Positions 1 through 8,838 of a stretch of DNA of 64,000 nt are shown piece by piece. The notes beneath the pieces are model-generated. The model searched no databases, was not told the origin of the DNA, and was given only the letters and a program-made list of their open reading frames with translations. A program made the translations under genes and the position numbers. This stretch comes from Methanobacterium sp. SMA-27. GTDB lineage: Archaea > Methanobacteriota > Methanobacteria > Methanobacteriales > Methanobacteriaceae. The stretch's first letter is position 1. Each line of letters opens with the position of its first letter. The stretch lies in assembly GCF_000744455.1 (NCBI RefSeq), contig NZ_JQLY01000001.1, positions 2,324,501 to 2,388,500 on the forward strand, given 5' to 3'.

Positions 1-324
1 GGTCGTGAATTTACAGGGATAGATGCTATTGCATGGGCTCTTGAATGTCAAGAAAGGGGTGCTGGTGAGATACTTTTAACTAGTATGGACAGGGATGGTA
101 CAAAAGAAGGTTATGATCTTGAGCTTACAAGAACGATGAGCGAAAACCTGGACATCCCTGTAATTGCATCTGGAGGGGTTGGAAACCCGGAACATATATA
201 TGAATCATTTGAAATTGGAAAAGCAGATGCAGCACTAGCTGCAAGTATTTTCCATTTTAATGAATACCCCGTACAAGTAGTTAAAGAATATTTGAAGAAA
301 AAAGGAATACTGGTTAGGGATTGA
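1..324 (+). CDS. hisF: Imidazole glycerol phosphate synthase cyclase subunit HisF (3' part)
   Basis: The window opens inside this gene; about 107 C-terminal codons are present in frame 1 and end at TGA. HisF is the TIM-barrel cyclase that works with HisH to make imidazole glycerol phosphate and AICAR in histidine synthesis. Visible HisF hallmarks are [13 protein letters not shown], which carries the second catalytic Asp and phosphate contacts of the barrel, the IASGGVG phosphate-binding loop, and the terminal barrel repeat ([12 protein letters not shown]). The N-terminal half lies outside the window. hisB lies at the other end, so histidine genes are dispersed here. Family assignment is very secure. 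Confidence 0.95.
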   Translation, partial: GREFTGIDAIAWALECQERGAGEILLTSMDRDGTKEGYDLELTRTMSENLDIPVIASGGVGNPEHIYESFEIGKADAALAASIFHFNEYPVQVVKEYLKKKGILVRD

Positions 325-345
325 AAATTTTTTATTAAAAAGTAG

Positions 346-957
346 TTATTTAAGTCCTATCATTGCCCCATAATTCGAATAAACATTTTCAACTAATTCC
401 CCTGCTTTTGGATGGTTCCAGTCGTGCATCCACTCTGAAACTAACGATTCCAGAGTAATTGGTATGACTCCTGCCTGTATCATTCTTTTTACACCATAAT
501 TATGTGCATCCTCAGTAGAATCGCCCCCAGCATCGATTAATCCATAAACATCATATCCTTCTTTAATTGCATGGAGTGCAGTGTATGTAAAGCACATACT
601 CGTCCATAATCCTGATACCACTATTTTATTTCTGTTTGTTTCTTTAACCGCATTAAAAGTTTTATCATCTTCAAATGCATCAAAACTTGGAATTTCTCTT
701 GCAAACACTTCTTGATCGGGAAAAATTTCAGTAATCTCTGGAAACACATCCCCATTACTATGAGGATTAATCGATGATAAAACAACAGGAACATCAAGAA
801 TGCTTGCAGCTTTAGCAGCAAATATAGCCGCATTCTTAATTATTGTCTTATCCCCTGAACTAACACTTTTAATCATGGTTGGCTGATAATCCACCAAAAC
901 TAAAACACTATTCAAATCAGTTAATAACTCCAATTTTCCTTCGTTTAAATTCACCAA
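346..957 (-). CDS. Isochorismatase-family cysteine hydrolase
   Basis: A 203-residue protein with the isochorismatase/nicotinamidase fold. The first strand ends in VLVDYQ, giving the usual catalytic Asp at about residue 23, and VSGLWTSMCF holds the nucleophilic Cys at about residue 121. The region before the Cys strand, where a catalytic Lys is usual, reads FAREIPSFDAF, as in YcaC-like members. The overall pattern resembles the YcaC/hydrolase subgroup rather than true isochorismatases or nicotinamidases, so the substrate cannot be named. It stands alone, convergent with hisF and 194 bp from the divergent tag gene. Cytosolic; no signal peptide. Confidence 0.85.
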   Translation of the reverse strand: MVNLNEGKLELLTDLNSVLVLVDYQPTMIKSVSSGDKTIIKNAAIFAAKAASILDVPVVLSSINPHSNGDVFPEITEIFPDQEVFAREIPSFDAFEDDKTFNAVKETNRNKIVVSGLWTSMCFTYTALHAIKEGYDVYGLIDAGGDSTEDAHNYGVKRMIQAGVIPITLESLVSEWMHDWNHPKAGELVENVYSNYGAMIGLK

Positions 958-1151
958 TATAATTCCCCCATAAGATCTAAGAAAGATTCAAAATTTTTAC
1001 ATGATATTGGCCCATTATAATATTTAGATTGGAGAAGTAATAAATTTTTGTTACTATAGCCAAATCCAAAATAAGTGGTTAATAGGGTGTTTTCTTTTAT
1101 GAATTAATAATTAAGAAAACTAAATATCCTTTTGATTAGAAATATAAATTC

Positions 1152-1721
1152 ATGAAAATACGATGCCCTTGGGTAAATGATGATCCATTGATGATGGAAT
1201 ATCATGACAATGAATGGGGAGTTCCCATTCATAATGACAATCTTCTCTTCGAATTCTTGGTATTAGAATGTGCACAGGCAGGTTTAAGTTGGAGTACTAT
1301 ACTTAAAAAAAGGGAAGATTATAGATTGGCTTTTGATAATTTCAATCCAGAAAAGGTGGCGGAATATAGCAGCAAAAAAATTAATGAACTGGAAAATAAT
1401 ACATGCATAGTTCGTAATCGTCTCAAGATCCGTTCTGCAGTGATTAATGCAAGATTAATTCTTGACATTCAAAAAGAGTTTGGAAGTTTCGATAAATATA
1501 TGTGGAACTTTGTTGGAGGGAAAACAATTCAAAATCATTGGAAAACAATGAGAGATATACCTTCATCAACATTAGAATCGGAACAAATGGGTTTAGATAT
1601 GAAAAAAAAGGGTTTCAAATTTGTTGGCCCCACAATCTGTTATGCATTTATGCAAGCTGTAGGAATGGTAAACGATCATGTTGTGGATTGTTTCAGGCAT
1701 TCTGAGTTGAACCAAAGTTAA
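1152..1721 (+). CDS. tag: DNA-3-methyladenine glycosylase I (Tag family)
   Basis: A 189-residue Tag-type glycosylase that removes 3-methyladenine from alkylated DNA. It starts RCPWVNDDPLMMEYHDNEWGVP, the N-terminal zinc-Cys and substrate-pocket region of Tag (CxW...YHDxEWG), followed by LFEFLVLECAQAGLSWSTILKKRE and the C-terminal GFKFVGPTICYAFMQAVGMVNDH segment containing the second part of the zinc site. The length matches the family. It ends 6 bp before the Mpg-type glycosylase gene, so the two are probably co-transcribed as a small alkylation-repair operon. The family is mostly bacterial, so transfer into this archaeal lineage is plausible but not shown. Confidence 0.95.
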   Translation: MKIRCPWVNDDPLMMEYHDNEWGVPIHNDNLLFEFLVLECAQAGLSWSTILKKREDYRLAFDNFNPEKVAEYSSKKINELENNTCIVRNRLKIRSAVINARLILDIQKEFGSFDKYMWNFVGGKTIQNHWKTMRDIPSSTLESEQMGLDMKKKGFKFVGPTICYAFMQAVGMVNDHVVDCFRHSELNQS

Positions 1722-1727
1722 ATTGGG

Positions 1728-2354
1728 ATGATCTTAATGAAACTTAAAAGATCATTTTACATACAGGATACAATAGTTGTAGCTAAAGGACTATTAGGCT
1801 GTTTTTTAGTCCATAGAACTCTTGAAGGAATAACAAAGGGCAAAATTGTAGAAATAGAAGCTTATATGGGTCCAAATGATAAGGGAGCCCATTCTTATGG
1901 AGGTAGGCATGCCCCCCGTATGGATCCTCTTTACAATACTGGAGGATATGCATATATTTTCCAACTACATGGGCATAATTACTGTTTTAATGTTGTAACT
2001 CAAAAAACAGGAATTCCACAAGCTGTACTTATACGAGGTTTGGAACCTATTCAAGGTTTGGATTTAATGGCAAAACGTAGGAATATTGATATATCAACAG
2101 GTTTGAGAAGTAAATTTAAGAATTTGACTAATGGACCTTCAAAATTATGTCAGGCAATGGATATTGATACTTCACTTAACGGAATAGATTTATGTGGAGA
2201 TGAACTCTTTATTACATCAGGAAAGACTTTCAATGATGATGAAATCTTGAGTGCTCCAAGGGTAAATATTGATTATGCAGAAGAATATAAGGATAAACAA
2301 TGGCGATTTTTTTTAAAAAAAAATGAATTTGTAAGTAAATACCCTAAAATATGA
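1728..2354 (+). CDS. 3-methyladenine DNA glycosylase (Mpg/AAG family)
   Basis: A 208-residue member of the alkyladenine glycosylase (MPG/AAG) fold, unrelated to Tag. It excises 3-methyladenine, 7-methylguanine and hypoxanthine in characterised homologues. Visible motifs are AKGLLGCFLVH near the N terminus, KIVEIEAYMGPNDKGAHSYGG with the catalytic Glu and the metal/DNA contacts, RMDPLYNTGGYAYIFQLHG with the intercalating-loop Tyr region, and VLIRGLEP. It follows tag with a 6-bp gap. An internal ATG at 1737 is an equally possible start because neither ATG has a strong Shine-Dalgarno sequence. The pairing of two non-homologous enzymes with overlapping substrates in one operon is notable. Confidence 0.93.
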   Translation: MILMKLKRSFYIQDTIVVAKGLLGCFLVHRTLEGITKGKIVEIEAYMGPNDKGAHSYGGRHAPRMDPLYNTGGYAYIFQLHGHNYCFNVVTQKTGIPQAVLIRGLEPIQGLDLMAKRRNIDISTGLRSKFKNLTNGPSKLCQAMDIDTSLNGIDLCGDELFITSGKTFNDDEILSAPRVNIDYAEEYKDKQWRFFLKKNEFVSKYPKI

Positions 2355-2523
2355 CATTATCAAATAATTTATGATCAAATGAGGAATAGATCTGGATCTA
2401 AAGAAAATTTATACAATTCATGATATACTCTACTTAAAATTATCAAATAAAAATTTTTCCACTAACCTTATTAATCTTGCAAATCTAAAAAAATTATTAA
2501 AATAGAGTTAAAGGGGATTGAAA

Positions 2524-3039
2524 TTGTTAAAACGTAAACATGTTTTTCTTGATGACCAAGCAAAAATCAATAGAGTTGAGAATAAACTAAAAAAATATGA
2601 AAAATTCAAGCCTTACGAACAAAAAACAGTCGAAGAAGACTTTCGTTTACATGAAAAACTGGCACAGCTCAGTATAGTTGCAAGTAACTTCATGATGACT
2701 GGGCATAGCCCAACCATGGTAATGACTAAAAGGGAAGAAGGAGACGAAGTGTTATTACCAGTAGGTGGAGGCCAAAAAGATAGGGCTCGAGAAATTATAT
2801 CCAAAATTGATTTCAGAAAACTTTATCGTGGAGGAAAGGGTAGAAAAACAGACCCAATCATGATTATAACAGCCATTTGTATGTATGTTATGAGACAGGA
2901 TAACCCTCGAAGAGGCGACATAAAATATTCAAATGATTTTATTAGGAATGTGGGAGTAACCAAGGACATATATAAACACATTAGCGAAAAACTCGACTCT
3001 TACATAAACTCTGGAAATCTGATAAGTAGCTCTATATAG
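2524..3039 (+). CDS. TFB-like cyclin-fold protein, uncharacterised
   Basis: About 171 residues, all soluble and rich in Lys and Arg. I chose the TTG at 2524 because the GGGG of the ribosome site at 2513-2516 sits 7 bp upstream; TTG 2518 is also in frame but too close. The N-terminal third is a charged helical segment. The C-terminal half (residues about 95-160) reads like a cyclin repeat of archaeal TFB: a [16 protein letters not shown] helix, then [27 protein letters not shown], parallel to the TFB pattern of an Ala/Ile-rich helix followed by R..T..I....GV....I......L. No N-terminal zinc ribbon is present. Function is unknown; a TFB paralogue or transcription co-factor is an inference. Confidence 0.6.
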   Translation: MLKRKHVFLDDQAKINRVENKLKKYEKFKPYEQKTVEEDFRLHEKLAQLSIVASNFMMTGHSPTMVMTKREEGDEVLLPVGGGQKDRAREIISKIDFRKLYRGGKGRKTDPIMIITAICMYVMRQDNPRRGDIKYSNDFIRNVGVTKDIYKHISEKLDSYINSGNLISSSI

Positions 3040-3483
3040 TGATAGCAAAAATAAATGACTATTTTTATAGATAGCTTTTCTGAATTATTTTTATTAAATT
3101 TTATCAACCTATAAATTTCTTCTATTGTTCAGGGTTTAGATATCGTACTTGATCAAATAATAGAAAGTTTTTAATGTTAACTTTGTGACTAATGTTATTT
3201 TACTTCTTTCAAAATTATTTCAAAATTTATTAAACATAACAGTTTAAAAATTATTTTATTAATTCTTGATTTATAGAATTTGACATTTCTTAATTTCTTT
3301 TTTTATTATATTTTAGAATTAGGATTATTATGTTTCATGTTTGATTACTGACTAGCTATTTTATGATTTTCTTATTCAAATTAATGAACAATTTGTTTCC
3401 ATATAACATTTTTTATTTACAATGAAATGGATAATTAACAATGGAAAACATTAATAGATTTCAAAGTTTAAGGAGATGGAAAC
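3040..3483. other. AT-rich intergenic stretch, nothing recognised
   Basis: About 440 bp of very AT-rich sequence between the cyclin-fold gene and the Ntn-hydrolase gene. I see no convincing ORF, RNA gene or repeat. The last 20 bp hold the strong ribosome site AAGGAGATGG of the downstream gene. The length leaves room for a promoter with a long leader, but I cannot pick out one unambiguous TATA box. Confidence 0.5.
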
Positions 3484-4434
3484 ATGTCACTGGTAATAAA
3501 CACCACTACACCCGAGGGAATAGTTCTAGCTGCAGACAGCAGACAAACCTATAGAAATCTTAAAGGTATGGCCCGTATAGGAAGCGATAATGCTTTGAAA
3601 CTTTTTCAGATCAACAGTAGGATAGGAGTAGGAATAACTGGTCTTGCATTTCTGGAAGAAGATGGAGTACTCAAAAATCTGAGTAAATTTATTGAGGAAT
3701 TCAAAAGAGAGCCCAATGTCGAAGATATGGATGTTGAAGATGTTGCAATCGAACTCCATCGGATCTTCGATAAAAAATATCAGTGGAAAGAACAGTTAGA
3801 TCTGGCTGTTGAAAATATTAAAAATGATCTACAAATGAAAGGTTGTGAATTGTTAAACATAGAAAAAAATCCATATAACATATCTTTCAGTTTCAAAAAC
3901 CCTCAAGGAGGATTAGAAGAGGGTTTGGCTGGAGTGGATATGATTGAGTTTTTGGTTGCAGGTTACAACAAGAAGGGTTCACACCAAGTTTATGGCTGTT
4001 ATGTGCCTGGTGAAATTCAGAAAAGACGTGATAGTGAAGATAAAAATAATGAATATGGAAGTTCTTGGATAGGACAGGGAGATGTGGTTTCAAGAATTGT
4101 TTTAGGGTTCGATGGACGTATAGCTAATATCCAATTTGCTAAGGAAGCCATGTTAATCCAAGGAGAGCCAAATATATTCGAAGAATTAAAGAATCTCGAA
4201 TATGCTATTCAATGGGGTACCATGACTTTACAGGATGGAATTGATTTCTGCACACTTATGATACAAACCACATCAGCAATGCAAAGATTCTCTGATGGAA
4301 TCAATGCAGATCCTGGAGACATGCCTGGAGTTGGAGGACCAATCGATGTTGGGGTTATTACACCGGATAATGGATTTGTTTGGATTAACAAAAAAAAGCT
4401 TAAATTCGGAGGAAATGAAGTGGAAATTAATTAA
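3484..4434 (+). CDS. Proteasome-fold (Ntn-hydrolase) protein with probable N-terminal Ser nucleophile
   Basis: A 316-residue protein whose first 60 residues match proteasome beta/HslV/Anbu architecture: TTPEGIVLAADSR parallels the beta-subunit strand ending in the catalytic-site Asp, LKLFQI parallels the segment with the active-site Lys, and GVGITGLAF parallels the following strand. Aligned on GIVLAAD, the catalytic Thr1 position falls on Ser2, which Met removal would expose; Asp18 and Lys39 fill the Asp17 and Lys33 positions. GVGGPIDVGVI near residue 283 matches the late GG-containing strand of the fold. It is much longer than a beta subunit (about 210 residues), with an insertion around residues 80-180. 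A strong ribosome site, AAGGAGATGG, precedes the ATG. Peptidase or amidohydrolase activity is inferred; the substrate is unknown. Confidence 0.7.
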   Translation: MSLVINTTTPEGIVLAADSRQTYRNLKGMARIGSDNALKLFQINSRIGVGITGLAFLEEDGVLKNLSKFIEEFKREPNVEDMDVEDVAIELHRIFDKKYQWKEQLDLAVENIKNDLQMKGCELLNIEKNPYNISFSFKNPQGGLEEGLAGVDMIEFLVAGYNKKGSHQVYGCYVPGEIQKRRDSEDKNNEYGSSWIGQGDVVSRIVLGFDGRIANIQFAKEAMLIQGEPNIFEELKNLEYAIQWGTMTLQDGIDFCTLMIQTTSAMQRFSDGINADPGDMPGVGGPIDVGVITPDNGFVWINKKKLKFGGNEVEIN

Positions 4435-4955
4435 TGATATTTTTATATTTTCCGAGAGACTACATGCCACAATGGGCATACCGAGTTTGATAAGAAAAGT
4501 TTATAGCACTTCCAAATGCCAATATACATATCTAACGAGGAAAAAACCATTCAGATATTAATAAATTGGGGTTTAAAAGGAAAAACAGAATGAAATGAAC
4601 AAGATGGAATCGATAATAGTATAATGTTCAATAGAATATTTAATATCAGGTTTAGTTTGATACTGTGATCTCGTAACGAACTTAAATGCGCAACAGCTAT
4701 TTTTCTATAGAACATTTCTCTCAAAAGCTTAAACATGCTATCCTAAAAAGATTTTAAATATTTAGCATTTTCATTTTTCTATTAAAGATATATTAAAATT
4801 CAATTTTATATGATCCCTTCTTAATAACCAAAATAATTTTTATAAAATTTTTATCTTGAACATGACAACTTTATAAGTTTTAAAACTGATACTTTTAACG
4901 TTAAAGTTTAATTATATAAAGTTAACTTTTTATTTAGAAGTATTGGAGGAATTAG
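4435..4955. other. AT-rich intergenic stretch with agmatinase promoter region
   Basis: About 520 bp without a supportable gene. The last 90 bp contain TATA-like TTTAATTATATAAAG (about 4907-4921) and the ribosome site GGAGGA (4946-4951) ahead of the agmatinase TTG. The rest shows no repeat, tRNA or conserved ORF; short frames here are not convincing. Confidence 0.45.
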
Positions 4956-5879
4956 TTGAATCATTATAATATTGAAAATAAATTTCCTTATTTAGGTATC
5001 CCTACATTTTACAATTATCCCCACAGCAAAGATCTGAATGGAATTGATATGGCAATTGTAGGTGTTCCCTTTGATCATGGGACAACTAACCGACCAGGTA
5101 CACGTTTTGGTCCTCGTGCTATCCGTAATGCATCACAAAATTATGGAATTTATCTAGATCCCAAATATGGAGCATATGATACTGAACTTCAAAAACATAT
5201 AATGAGTGGTGTAAAGGCTGTTGACTATGGAGATGTGCCAATTCTACCTACACATACCCATACAAACATGAATATGATCAAAAATACCCTCAAGAATATT
5301 GTAGATAAGCATGTTTTTCCTGTTGTATTCGGTGGAGACCATACTATAACTGCGCCATTGGTAGAAACATTCGATGTTCCACTTGATATTGTTCATTTCG
5401 ATACACATCTTGATTTTGTTGATGGTTCGGAGAATATGAAATTTTCTCATTCAAATCCACTTAAACGAGCCTCAGAGCTAGAAAATGTGAACAATATAAC
5501 CCAAATTGGAATTCGTGGCTTTACAGATTTTGAATCTAATTATGAAGAATCATTAAATTATGGTTCAAAAATTATTACTGCTTCAGAAGTTTTTAAAAAT
5601 GGAACATCTTGGGTTTTAGACCAAATACCAAAATCAGATAACCTTCATGTAACATTTGATATAGATGTTCTTGATCCTTCAATTGCTCCAGGAACAGGAA
5701 CACCAGAACCTGGAGGTTTGAATTACTTTCAAATGAAAGAATTACTTATCAATTTATATTTAAAGGGTGAAATTAAAGGTTTAGATATTGTAGAAGTAAA
5801 TCCTCTTTTTGATGTATCAGAAATGACTTCTCTACTTGCATCAAGGCTTGTATTTGACTTTTTAGGCTCGATATTTTAA
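4956..5879 (+). CDS. speB: Agmatinase/ureohydrolase family protein
   Basis: A 307-residue arginase/agmatinase-family enzyme, likely releasing urea from agmatine to give putrescine. The binuclear Mn site is visible as GGDHT (first His), DTHLDF (DxHxD; Thr replaces the usual Ala) and DIDVLDPSIAPGTGTPEPGG (DxD plus the specificity loop). The N-terminal GVPFDHGTTNRPGTRFGPRAIR loop is agmatinase-like. The start is TTG at 4956, 4 bp after GGAGGA. It is monocistronic between AT-rich regions. Formimidoylglutamase or guanidinobutyrase activity cannot be excluded from sequence alone, but agmatinase is usual in methanogens because polyamines derive from agmatine. Confidence 0.9.
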   Translation: MNHYNIENKFPYLGIPTFYNYPHSKDLNGIDMAIVGVPFDHGTTNRPGTRFGPRAIRNASQNYGIYLDPKYGAYDTELQKHIMSGVKAVDYGDVPILPTHTHTNMNMIKNTLKNIVDKHVFPVVFGGDHTITAPLVETFDVPLDIVHFDTHLDFVDGSENMKFSHSNPLKRASELENVNNITQIGIRGFTDFESNYEESLNYGSKIITASEVFKNGTSWVLDQIPKSDNLHVTFDIDVLDPSIAPGTGTPEPGGLNYFQMKELLINLYLKGEIKGLDIVEVNPLFDVSEMTSLLASRLVFDFLGSIF

Positions 5880-5941
5880 GATTTCAACAATTTTATTAAA
5901 GTTTGTGATTTTTTTTAAATATTAAATGAATTCAAAAAAAA

Positions 5942-6961
5942 TTGCAGAAATTTATTAACAAAAAACAAGACATAACACATATGAAAACCCAATTTGTAAT
6001 TGATTCCGATGAATATAAAGGTCAATTAAACCTTGGTTTAACCATTAAGAGTGGTCAGACTTCCCAACCAGCTTGGTTACAAAGAAATGGCTGTTTCAGT
6101 GAGCTCGTAGAAATAGATGGAATACATTGTCTTATTAAAGCTAAGCAAAAAATTAATGATTTGTATGCTCCTTTGGAAATTATTGCTGAATCGGAAGAAA
6201 AAGTTGATGAAGAGTCTGTTAGATCTTGTATAATGAATATATTCGGTTTATATGATGATCTGGATGAGTTAAACAATTATTTAAATAAAGATCCTAAATT
6301 AGCACCTACTATCGATTTCTGCAGAGGTTTAAGATTATTCAAAGCCCATAATCCTTTTGAATGTATAATATCTTCAATATCATCAGCTAATTGTTCTATA
6401 ATCCGATGGAACAAAGCTATTAACGATATTAAAAAGAAATGGGGAAATAAATATAATTTTGGATCTGATACGTTTTACACGTTTCCATCCCCTGCTTATC
6501 TTCAAAAAGTACCAGAACATGAATTAGAGGAAATGCAACGGTTAGAAGACACCCTTCCTAAAGACTATGTCTTTGAAAAGAATCTTAAAAGTTGTGGAGT
6601 AGGATATAGGGCCAAATTCATAATAAAAACTTCAGAAATGATCCAAAATAATATTAATATTAAAAAGTTAGATAAAAAAAGTTATAAAAAAGCATTTGAT
6701 ACCTTGCTTGAACTCCCAGGAGTAGGTCCTAAAGTAGCTGATTGTATTTTATTATATGGTTTTGGATTTAAAATGGCTTTCCCAGTTGATGTATGGATAG
6801 GCCGTATTGTTTCAGAATTTTATTTTAATGGAAAAGAAATTAAGCCGCCTAAAGCGCGTTTATTTGGAATGCAAAAATTTGGAGATTATGCAGGTTATGT
6901 TCAACTCTATATGTTTCATTATGCCCGAAAATCCGGTCTTTTAGAGACTTTAAAGAAATGA
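5942..6961 (+). CDS. ogg: 8-oxoguanine DNA glycosylase, Ogg1 type
   Basis: Up to 339 residues with OGG_N plus HhH-GPD layout. The N-terminal half is the beta-rich OGG_N domain ([20 protein letters not shown] resembles the eukaryotic Ogg1 opening). The C-terminal half carries the helix-hairpin-helix [18 protein letters not shown], where Lys264 in this numbering is the Schiff-base Lys, and PVDVWIGRI with Asp283 as the catalytic Asp. It is a bifunctional glycosylase/lyase for oxidised guanine. The start is uncertain: TTG 5942 and ATG 5981 both lack a clear ribosome site, and the conserved domain would fit either. It is the third DNA glycosylase within 6 kb. Confidence 0.9.
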   Translation: MQKFINKKQDITHMKTQFVIDSDEYKGQLNLGLTIKSGQTSQPAWLQRNGCFSELVEIDGIHCLIKAKQKINDLYAPLEIIAESEEKVDEESVRSCIMNIFGLYDDLDELNNYLNKDPKLAPTIDFCRGLRLFKAHNPFECIISSISSANCSIIRWNKAINDIKKKWGNKYNFGSDTFYTFPSPAYLQKVPEHELEEMQRLEDTLPKDYVFEKNLKSCGVGYRAKFIIKTSEMIQNNINIKKLDKKSYKKAFDTLLELPGVGPKVADCILLYGFGFKMAFPVDVWIGRIVSEFYFNGKEIKPPKARLFGMQKFGDYAGYVQLYMFHYARKSGLLETLKK

Positions 6962-7071
6962 AAGCGATTTAGTTAATACCAATTATCAAAGATATCTCAT
7001 AAATTAGTACATGAAAAAAATGAATTATTAAGTTGGGACAATAATTATATATTCATGACTTTGGTGATTTA

Positions 7072-7707
7072 ATGGCAGGAATATCCAATAACCTTGAAGA
7101 ATTCCGGGAACTTTCAAGAAAGCATTATAAGAATCTTATAGAAGGACTTAAAGATAAATATTGTTGGAAATGTCCAATGCGCACCAACAGTTCAGAGGCT
7201 TTTTGTAGAGAAGTGGATAGTTGGATTAGGTTATCAGTTGCCTTTGAAATGGGAATTTATGACCATATGAGAGATATGGGAATGCCTAATAATTGTCTAG
7301 AAGTAATTGCTTCCAAAATTCTTGAAAAAAAGATGAACTCTAATCATCTATCTTCTAAATTCCAGAAGCTTATTATTTTAAAGATTGAAGAAAACTTGGC
7401 TCATGGAATAAATTCGGGGGACTTCCTTCTTGTCAATGAAAACCCTAAGACTGTTAAAAAAGGAGATATGGTATTATTACCTCGCGCATGTCCTTTATCA
7501 TTAATTTGGTTTTCAAAAACCACTTATATTAATAAAATGCCACTTAAAGTCTTTAAAATTGTAAAAGTACATCAAAAAGCAGGAGTAAAATATATAACTA
7601 CCGATAATGATCTTGAAATACCCATAGAATATGTTTATGGTTTAATCACTAAGGTAATTAACAATAAAGATCCTATTTTTACTGAACTCCACCTAAAGGA
7701 CATTTAA
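7072..7707 (+). CDS. Uncharacterised protein with Cys cluster and S24/S26-like C-terminal fold
   Basis: A 211-residue soluble protein with a good ribosome site (GGTGAT, 5 bp before ATG). Residues 31-45 contain CWKCPMRTNSSEAFC, a compact Cys set that could bind metal. From about residue 117 the order SGDFLLVNENP, VKKGDMVLLP, VFKIVKVHQKAG, KYITTDND and IPIEYVYGLI follows the beta-strand order of LexA/signal-peptidase (S24/S26) domains, including the paired GD turns. The catalytic Ser and the Lys/His of active family members are not evident, so a non-peptidase role is likely. Similarity to S24/S26 is my inference from motif order, not from a search. Confidence 0.45.
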   Translation: MAGISNNLEEFRELSRKHYKNLIEGLKDKYCWKCPMRTNSSEAFCREVDSWIRLSVAFEMGIYDHMRDMGMPNNCLEVIASKILEKKMNSNHLSSKFQKLIILKIEENLAHGINSGDFLLVNENPKTVKKGDMVLLPRACPLSLIWFSKTTYINKMPLKVFKIVKVHQKAGVKYITTDNDLEIPIEYVYGLITKVINNKDPIFTELHLKDI

Positions 7708-7722
7708 AAATTAATAAATATT

Positions 7723-7992
7723 TTATACAAATTTTAAATACGTTAAAACGTATCCAATTGCATATATAACTGCTATTGCAATTAATATTAGTCCTATTTT
7801 GCCATTGTCTATTTTATAGTATTGATATGCTCCAAAAATAACTATGAGGATGGCAACTACACTTGAAAGTGCATTATCGAAACCGGTGCTATTTATTGTA
7901 TAAGTACTTAAGAGTACTCCAACTATCATTAAAAGAGCATTTGTCTGCTTATATGAACCTACTAATCTATCTATATCGTTTTTTTCTTCCAT
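7723..7992 (-). CDS. Small three-helix membrane protein
   Basis: An 89-residue protein with an acidic N terminus (MEEKNDIDRL) and three hydrophobic spans at about residues 18-35, 42-57 and 66-86. No known motif. A ribosome site with GAGG lies 5' of the ATG. It converges with the S24/S26-like gene, with a 15-bp gap. Function unknown; the composition supports an integral membrane protein. Confidence 0.6.
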   Translation of the reverse strand: MEEKNDIDRLVGSYKQTNALLMIVGVLLSTYTINSTGFDNALSSVVAILIVIFGAYQYYKIDNGKIGLILIAIAVIYAIGYVLTYLKFV

Positions 7993-8219
7993 TATTTAAC
8001 CTCAAGTAGTAATGTATCATTAAAAATTGTAATAATTCATCAGAATATTTCTTAATTAGAGATATAATGTAATAAACTAATTCATTCATAGAAAATTCTT
8101 AATTTTAATCTATACATTATTACAAAGATAATTATAGCTCTGCTATATTCAATTGAATCTTAATAAGAATATTAATTAAGAAATAGAATAAATAGACTTA
8201 TGTAATGTTGTGGTTAATG

Positions 8220-8794
8220 ATGGGAGATGAGAAAGATAAGCAAGAACTACCGGATTATGGAATGGGTTCAGGAATAAGAATATAAAACAACGATATTATT
8301 TCTCTAAAAACAAGGATTGATAATATTTTACGTAACTCATCCCTTAAGGAAATTTCCGACATAGTTATGGAAGAAACTAAACGTCTGACTAACAGTGCAA
8401 ACTGCTATGTTGCTTATGTTGATCCTTCCAATAATGATAGTGTTGGAAATATCATTTCTCATGACCGAAAGTTGTCAAATGTATACAGATCGGGGTGAGG
8501 CACGTTTTCAGATAAGGAAAGATGGTACATATGGAGGACTTTTAGGTTATTCTCTGGATACTGGTGAATCCTTTTATATTCATAATCCAGAAGTTCATCC
8601 TGCAGCCCATGGTCTTCCAGAAGGCCATGTTCCGGTATCACAATTTTTATCTGTTCCTGTTATGTACGATGGTGAAATACTAGGCCAAATTCGTACTTGG
8701 AAATCCTGAAAATGACTACACAGCGACAGATATTGATTTAACTGATGCAGTGGCCGCTATATATGCAATTGCACTTAAAAAATTGTTATACTGA
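8220..8794 (+). pseudogene. Decayed GAF-domain sensor protein
   Basis: Reading three frames in turn reconstructs a single GAF domain like those in methanogen sensor kinases. From ATG 8220 the frame is broken by TAA at 8283-8285, then reads LKTRIDNILRNSSLKEI and [13 protein letters not shown] up to a TGA at 8496. The homology continues in a second frame (about 8490-8680) with [39 protein letters not shown] and EILGQI. A third frame supplies [21 protein letters not shown] and stops at 8794. At least one nonsense change and two frameshifts are needed, so it is inactive. No PAS or histidine kinase domain remains; it may be a fragment of a longer protein. Confidence 0.75.
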
Positions 8795-8838
8795 ATCAAA
8801 AAAATATGAATGATATGGCTGTTAGCTATATATCTAAA

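Noticed and set aside
4295..4561. 88-residue ORF overlapping the Ntn-hydrolase 3' end
   Set aside because: Lies in another frame of a clearly conserved gene, no ribosome site, no motif.
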